From Deltaproteobacteria bacterium HGW-Deltaproteobacteria-4 (lineage in GTDB: Bacteria > Desulfobacterota > Desulfuromonadia > Desulfuromonadales > UBA2197), in the NCBI GenBank assembly GCA_002841765.1, contig PHAV01000023.1, forward strand, positions 1 to 45,781: 45,781 bases of DNA, read 5' to 3'. Both the position numbers and the translations under genes were made by a program. Below the pieces are notes generated by a model. That model had not been told where the DNA came from and did not search any database. It saw only the letters and a program-made list of their open reading frames with translations. Shown here piece after piece: positions 41,661 to 45,781 of this stretch. Position 1 is the first letter of the stretch; every line of letters starts with the position of its first letter.

Positions 41661-43928
41661 TCAGATAAGACCTGCATCCTTCTCTTTACAAACCTCTTCG
41701 ACTACTGCAGCTACATCGTGAAGGAAGGAGTTCCTATCTGGCGAAGGGGTTGAGTCTGGAATGGGTGCAGCTCGGTCGTAAATCCTTTCGCCGATGATGG
41801 ATGCCCGAGTATAACTTGAACCTCTACCCGACTGATTGAAGGCGGATTGCCACTCAGGCATGCGTTCGGCACGTAGGCGCCTCGTTGCAAGATCCTGTAC
41901 CCTGACTGAAAGAGCATTAGCAAGGGCGTCGAACACTTGCAGTTTCTGATCGTCGTCGGTCGGTTCAGTAGGTTCCCAACGCAGCGGATTCTGAAGCAAA
42001 ACGTACAGCTTGTCTTGAAGCTGTCTGCGGAGATTGGCAACAGGCTTTAGGTCGGCGTACTCGTCTTCCATGCCAGGGGTTCCCAGTCTTCTGCTCAGCG
42101 CCCAGATTCTTTTCCAGTGCTCCTTACCAATTCCTGGTTTACTGCTAAGTCCAAGGATCGGCCACCATGTATCGTGGAAACTTTCGGCAGCGTCCTTAAC
42201 AGCGAGTACAAGATTCATTCTGTCGTAGATCGGCTTTGCCTGGACAGGGGCTGGTTTATCGATAATTGAATCTATAGCTGACAGCACTCGTTGGAGCTGT
42301 CCGATCGTGCGTTTGTGCGATTTTTTTGTAGAATCCAAAGGTTCGTCGATCCCTCCAACGAAATAGCATGCGCCGTTCAAGCGACCACGCAAGGCTCTTT
42401 CGGCGAATGAGCCAATCTCTTCTCCGATAGCCGCTAGCACATTTTCTGCTGATGCAAGTACATGCTGCTCCTTGGCAGAAGCGTTCGGTAAATTATCCCC
42501 TTTCACTTCATCGAAATGCGTAAAGACAAGGAGAAGTTTGCACGCACTACCGGAAGAGATCATATCCTTCATAGCTGCAACTGGTGCGGCCTGCATAGGT
42601 TGCATTGCATTGTCTACCAACACAATAGCGTCTGCTGAGTCAATCCTACGGGTCAATGACGTCGAAATGGCTGCCATAGACTTCGGAGTATGGCCTAAGC
42701 CCTCGCCATCCAGTAGCACCAACTTTGGTTGCTTGCCATCGTTCCATTCTGGAACAAAATTGCCGGCGACCCTGACACCGTTGACCAGAGGCGTCAATAG
42801 GCTTCCATAGCGAGGAGCATGGTTGCTGGAAAAGCGTGTTATCGTCTTTATGAACGTCTCTCTATCCTCTGTCTGCCATGACCAACATTGTGGCCATCCT
42901 TGCTTGTTTCTGCGAACGACGCCTACCAGTTCAAGAAGCGAGAAGCGTAGCTCGATTTCATCCATGAGATTGTCGCTGACACTGTGGAAAGCGTCGTCTT
43001 CTCGGAGACGACGATCCAGTTCTTCCTCGAAGAGTTCGTCGACAACTCGCTGGTCCTTCTCGTCAATTGCCCCTACCTCTTCTTTTAATTGAGCCCCGTG
43101 TCGATCTGCAATTGCCCTGATGGCATCGACACACTCTGAAAGTACCGTGTTGGTTTTCTCAAGATCTATGGTTTTTTCTTCAAAGCTGTTGTCTTGATCA
43201 TCGGTGTCATCATCATCTTCGTCCTCGTCTGGGACTATGACTTGCGGACCATTGCCGAGAATGTAGTTGAAGCGGAACCGTTGGTTCACATGCATTAAGA
43301 GTTTTCGCAAGATTTCTGTGTCGTCACCTCCACGGTAAGCTGCCAACACGGACTCCGAAATACATTCGTTCAAGTGCTCGCGGACTTCTTCTACGGGGAA
43401 GAAAGTGACGACGGCTCTGTATGGGCCACTGTCGAGCAAGACTTCTGTTTCATGGACCGTAGTTTTCGCCGTTGAGGTGGATGGAAAGCGTTCCGTCTCT
43501 GGATCGGTCCCGATCAATTGTCGCAACAGAGTGGTCTTCCCTGCTCCCGTTGTTCCGAGAAGAAGCGCACGCCTGTACTCAGAGTCTAAGGAAGACGGTA
43601 ATGCAATGATGCTTTCTCTAATTGCGTTATAGTCGTTCATCTCAGGTTCCATCCCATGAAAAAAGATTTCTACGACCCGCCGGTTGAAACGCTCCTCGGC
43701 TATATTTTTTGCTGAAATGCTCCAAAATGATTCGTCACAAAGAAGCTGATTAAGCTCGTCTTTTAGCTTGTTAGCTTCCTCTGCATCTGAAGTTCCAAGC
43801 CCCTGTCTTACGCGTAGGCCTGTCCTCCCGGTGTTAGTGTCGATGCGTACAGGATGTCTAAAGATTACCGCCCAAGCATTTCGTCCTTGAGATCGGCTCA
43901 GGGTTGCAACAAACTTTTTTTCCTGCAT
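41661..43928 (-). CDS. Large P-loop GTPase with integrase-arm-like N-terminus
   Basis: The 755-residue protein has Walker A GTTGAGKT (125-132), a Ser/Thr-rich switch I-like segment (PSTSTAKTT, 149-157), a G3 motif DGEG (407-410) and a G4-like THFD (470-473), the pattern of dynamin- or GBP-like GTPases. An insert (about 190-400) holds an Asp-rich run and coiled coil. The first 65 residues (WAVIFRHPVRIDTNTG, GLRVRQGLGTSDAEEA) resemble the arm-binding domain of tyrosine recombinases. The C-terminal 250 residues are helical. ATG 43928 has GGAGG five bases upstream and a strong promoter. It is first gene of a pair with the SEFIR gene. Confidence 0.8.
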   Translation of the reverse strand: MQEKKFVATLSRSQGRNAWAVIFRHPVRIDTNTGRTGLRVRQGLGTSDAEEANKLKDELNQLLCDESFWSISAKNIAEERFNRRVVEIFFHGMEPEMNDYNAIRESIIALPSSLDSEYRRALLLGTTGAGKTTLLRQLIGTDPETERFPSTSTAKTTVHETEVLLDSGPYRAVVTFFPVEEVREHLNECISESVLAAYRGGDDTEILRKLLMHVNQRFRFNYILGNGPQVIVPDEDEDDDDTDDQDNSFEEKTIDLEKTNTVLSECVDAIRAIADRHGAQLKEEVGAIDEKDQRVVDELFEEELDRRLREDDAFHSVSDNLMDEIELRFSLLELVGVVRRNKQGWPQCWSWQTEDRETFIKTITRFSSNHAPRYGSLLTPLVNGVRVAGNFVPEWNDGKQPKLVLLDGEGLGHTPKSMAAISTSLTRRIDSADAIVLVDNAMQPMQAAPVAAMKDMISSGSACKLLLVFTHFDEVKGDNLPNASAKEQHVLASAENVLAAIGEEIGSFAERALRGRLNGACYFVGGIDEPLDSTKKSHKRTIGQLQRVLSAIDSIIDKPAPVQAKPIYDRMNLVLAVKDAAESFHDTWWPILGLSSKPGIGKEHWKRIWALSRRLGTPGMEDEYADLKPVANLRRQLQDKLYVLLQNPLRWEPTEPTDDDQKLQVFDALANALSVRVQDLATRRLRAERMPEWQSAFNQSGRGSSYTRASIIGERIYDRAAPIPDSTPSPDRNSFLHDVAAVVEEVCKEKDAGLI

Positions 43929-43938
43929 GTTTTCCTCC

Positions 43939-44019
43939 GTTGTTCAGTTGTTGTTCTGTTGGCAAGAATACACGGTCTATTCTGGGTGTCAAGTATTTTT
44001 TGAACAACGTCTGAACAAC
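43939..44019 (-). promoter_or_regulatory. Promoter of the GTPase-SEFIR operon within a four-box mirror-symmetric operator
   Basis: On the minus strand, TTGACA (43987-43992) and TATTCT (43965-43970) are 16 bp apart. GTTGTTC on the plus strand occurs at 43939-43945 and 43950-43956, and its inverse GAACAAC at 44002-44008 and 44013-44019. Each pair has an 11-bp period, and all four are exactly symmetric about base 43979, in the promoter spacer. The right pair is upstream of -35, the left pair overlaps the leader and ends at the ribosome site. Confidence 0.75.
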
Positions 44020-44130
44020 GGCGAGGGGGTTATTGGAGTGTCCGAATCCTTGCTAAAAACAGTAAGGCCCCAGCCAATTAACCTTGTTGCCCTTTTTAAG
44101 TGAATCCAAACCTGAAAAGCCGAAAACCTA

Positions 44131-44199
44131 TTGACAAAAAATAAAAAATAAATATTATAAAAAGGTTTAATTGACATAAATATATTTTTATGTTATTAT
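44131..44199 (+). promoter_or_regulatory. Two tandem consensus promoters
   Basis: P1: TTGACA 44131-44136, 16 bp, TATTAT 44153-44158. P2: TTGACA 44171-44176, 17 bp, TATTAT 44194-44199. They are in an AT-rich stretch 125-170 bases before the 51-residue ORF, on the strand away from the GTPase gene. Two perfect -35 boxes forty bases apart imply strong transcription. Confidence 0.7.
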
Positions 44200-44228
44200 G
44201 ATTAAAATATACAGCTACGGGGGTTGTG

Positions 44229-44245
44229 GTGGGTTCGAATCCCGC
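44229..44245 (+). other. tRNA T-arm-like hairpin in the leader
   Basis: GTGGG-TTCGAAT-CCCGC has a T-stem and a T-loop exactly like those of tRNAs. Neither a complete acceptor nor anticodon arm can be built around it. It could be a scar of a second tRNA, an att core or a mimic in the RNA leader. Confidence 0.4.
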
Positions 44246-44324
44246 TACTGTGCTAGCCATTGTTGCCCTTCCAATTTTAACTTTGGTCCGTTGGATCAGT
44301 TCAAAATTTACGGAGGTAAAAACA

Positions 44325-44480
44325 ATGAGTAAAACGGTACGAAACTATAACGGGGTACCAAGTACAGTAATGAGTCAAAACAATACAGCAGCAAGAGTCG
44401 TCGGGTATTTTCTTGAAACAACCTGGGCAATTGGCGTTAGTATAGTGGCGGCGATGGTCATCTCACCCTCAACCCTTTAA
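44325..44480 (+). CDS. 51-residue protein with one TM segment
   Basis: The peptide starts MSKTVRNYNGVPSTVMSQNN and has a hydrophobic C-terminal stretch (VVGYFLETTWAIGVSIVAAM, ending VISPSTL) long enough to cross the membrane. GGAGG lies nine bases before ATG 44325, two strong promoters lie upstream and a perfect terminator follows. No known family is recognised. It may be a small membrane peptide, for example a toxin or phage-related factor, but that is not shown. Longer frame 44226 lacks a ribosome site. Confidence 0.65.
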   Translation: MSKTVRNYNGVPSTVMSQNNTAARVVGYFLETTWAIGVSIVAAMVISPSTL

Positions 44481-44500
44481 GGAGATATTTCTCCTAATAA

Positions 44501-44533
44501 AAAAGCGGATAGGCATAATGCCTATCCGCTTTT
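44501..44533. terminator. Terminator after the 51-residue gene
   Basis: A 16-bp perfect inverted repeat (AAAAGCGGATAGGCAT and complement) with one base between the arms ends in TTTT. It is 20 bases beyond the stop codon. A small GGAGA/TCTCC hairpin precedes it at 44481-44494. Confidence 0.9.
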
Positions 44534-44662
44534 CTTGTGACAACACTGAACCTGAATGCACTGGCAGCCCTCACCTTATGCGAAGTGCCAATCAAAGTTA
44601 CGTGCGGGTGTGTGATCCCATTTCATTGGAATTCTAAAAAAGAATCGGGGTCAACCTTAGAC

Positions 44663-45226
44663 CTATATAGGGGGGTAGTTTATTCGTTTAAGATTTTGCA
44701 AGGAACTTTTTACCGTATCGTAATCCTCCGAGCCATCCAGTAAACCATGAATGAGGTAACCCCTACTTTTTATTTCCTCAGTCCAAAATTCCACTAATTT
44801 AACTAATAAGTCTGCAATAGGTTCTAGTTTATCTTTTTGAAAATCTTTAAGATTTAATATTGTTGAAACCCAATCTTGATCTATAAGAAGTTCTAGGTCT
44901 TCTAGCTCTTCATTATCGTCATATTTCCAATTTCCAGCTAGGCTACCAGAATACAAGGATTTTTTTATTTTCCGCAAGAGGGATATTATTTCATCTAACC
45001 ACTTTTTCAATCCAATACTTTTAGAAAGATCACTATCGATTACGTCAGAGACGTGAAGTAAAAAAACATAATACTCGTCAATCGACTCCAAAGTTAGTGC
45101 TGTCCTTTCATCAGCTATGACTACCATTCCAGCTTTTTTTCCTCTGGCGAGAAGACTTAAAGATTTACTAGGTACGCGTGATCTTAAAGTTAGTACTGGA
45201 TTTTCCATGAGGACGCTCTCAGTCAT
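44663..45226 (-). CDS. Hypothetical protein, unknown function
   Basis: The 187-residue protein is acidic and mostly helical (SIGLKKWLDEIISLLRKIKKSL, EELEDLELLIDQDWVSTIL and LEPIADLLVKLVEFWTEEI, each cited within limit). It has no signal peptide, TM segment or known motif. AT-rich DNA and the surrounding island point to horizontal transfer. The start ATG 45226 has only a weak ribosome site; ATG 45208 is possible. The coding nature rests on ORF length and on a plausible protein composition. Confidence 0.55.
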   Translation of the reverse strand: MTESVLMENPVLTLRSRVPSKSLSLLARGKKAGMVVIADERTALTLESIDEYYVFLLHVSDVIDSDLSKSIGLKKWLDEIISLLRKIKKSLYSGSLAGNWKYDDNEELEDLELLIDQDWVSTILNLKDFQKDKLEPIADLLVKLVEFWTEEIKSRGYLIHGLLDGSEDYDTVKSSLQNLKRINYPPI

Positions 45227-45416
45227 ATTTCTACAAATTTATGAAGTTGCAAGAATAGTTCAATTCACCAATGTGATTGATACGGATGCAAGCATAGTAT
45301 GACTTGTATTAACTGGATCACAAATTCCCACACGGGGACCACTTGTGAACCTCGGGACCACGGGGCCTAACTAATAATAATCGTCCTCTCGGTGAACGAA
45401 TCCAAGAGCGGAACGA

Positions 45417-45686
45417 TTATGACTCAACTTTTTTTAGCAAAACGAGAAGGATATTTCTCATTTTATTTTTAGAAATGACGACACCGTCATCCGTAAAATC
45501 AGACTTAATTTTTTTGACTAAAAATTTATCTATATAACCATAAAGTATAAATATAGCCGCCTGAACTGAAATATGGACGAACCAATTATATCTATTTCGC
45601 GGCTTTGTTACGACAGTTGCATTCCATAGCTGATAAGTCCCGAGATCTATCAACTTTTTATTTAGTTTTTTTATGGATGCTTCGGG
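45417..45686 (-). pseudogene. 3' fragment of an unknown gene cut by an IS256-type element
   Basis: The frame ending at 45417 gives about 90 residues (KKLNKKLIDLGTYQLWNATV, then helical FVHISVQAAIFILYGYIDKF) with no proper start; the first candidate, a TTG at 45653, is weak. The frame continues rightward up to the insertion-sequence end at about 45686, so the protein's N-terminal part was probably lost to the insertion. No family is recognised. Confidence 0.45.
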
Positions 45687-45781
45687 CCTGTAAAGGATTT
45701 TGTGTAAATGGGTTTGTCGGTTAATAAGTCGGCATCCTGTCGCCGAAGATGATCGTAAACTGATTGAGTGCCGATTTCCAG
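45684..45781 (-). mobile_element. End of an IS256-family element (partial)
   Basis: The GGCCTGTAAAGGATTTTGTG stretch resembles IS256-family terminal repeats, which often contain TGTGTAAA. Immediately inside lies the transposase 3' end. The rest of the element is outside the window. Confidence 0.65.
45721..45781 (-). CDS. IS256-family transposase, C-terminal fragment
   Basis: The last 19 residues of a minus-strand frame, W-K-S-A-L-N-Q-F-T-I-I-F-G-D-R-M-P-T-Y then stop, match the conserved C-terminal W..ALNQF.I.F..R pattern of Mutator/IS256 transposases. The gene starts beyond the window edge. Its position close to the presumed terminal repeat fits an intact element end. Confidence 0.68.
   Translation of the reverse strand, partial: WKSALNQFTIIFGDRMPTY

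Noticed and set aside
44200-44260. Complete tRNA gene around the T-arm at 44229
   Set aside because: No 5' acceptor strand, D arm or anticodon arm can be drawn, and no CCA in register follows.
1-45781. CRISPR arrays
   Set aside because: No series of regularly spaced direct repeats with unique spacers is present; the tandem repeats found are short and lack spacers.

Overview
The window looks like chromosomal DNA of an anaerobic, metal- or sulfur-respiring member of the Desulfuromonadota (Geobacter/Desulfuromonas type). This is an inference from gene content: a chemotaxis operon with a hybrid CheA, a tungsten-type aldehyde:ferredoxin oxidoreductase, a ten-haem c-type cytochrome, a MipA porin and many lipoproteins. 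No ribosomal marker is present to prove it.

Layout. 1-840: tRNA-Ser(CGA) and tadA on the minus strand. 884-8721: a chemotaxis operon cheY-cheR-cheW-mcp-cheA-cheB behind a recognisable promoter. 8718-11991: a tightly overlapping housekeeping operon read leftward (dapF, HIT protein, HAD phosphatase, nfo, dtd). 12164-17593: an M23 envelope peptidase overlapping an unusual fusion of aldehyde oxidoreductase with two aldolase-like domains, then a GspE-N/MshEN (possible c-di-GMP receptor) plus GAF-like protein. 17671-22879: small DUF2780 and DUF1508 proteins, metY, a MipA porin coupled to an MFS exporter, and a secreted protein. 23057-24874: a decahaem cytochrome. 25501-30799: a lipoprotein, DUF456 and Fe-S proteins, an LpxR-like outer-membrane deacylase, a patatin and WrbA.

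30883-38744 is an uninterrupted eight-gene minus-strand operon made almost entirely of exported proteins: a lipoprotein, two secreted coiled-coil-rich proteins, a FecR/propeller-like protein, and four tandem paralogous lipoproteins that share a 'AVLPF-DGT' core and a common C-terminal tail. I recognise no described system with this layout.

38745 to the end is accessory DNA. It holds a REP-like element, the second copy of a two-unit structured repeat also present at 26243, and the 3' end of an Arg-type tRNA with its terminator, flanked by pairs of 11-bp direct repeats (an integration scar). Beyond the scar lies an AT-richer island with an operon of a large GTPase (integrase-arm-like N-terminus) followed by a SEFIR/TIR-fold protein. 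Its promoter is framed by four GAACAAC/GTTGTTC boxes in exact mirror symmetry. Further right are a 51-residue one-TM peptide with two consensus promoters and its own terminator, an unknown 187-residue protein, a truncated ORF, and the end of an IS256-family element that runs off the window. The GTPase-SEFIR pair is the best candidate for an undescribed (probably anti-phage) system; that function is inferred from domains and context.
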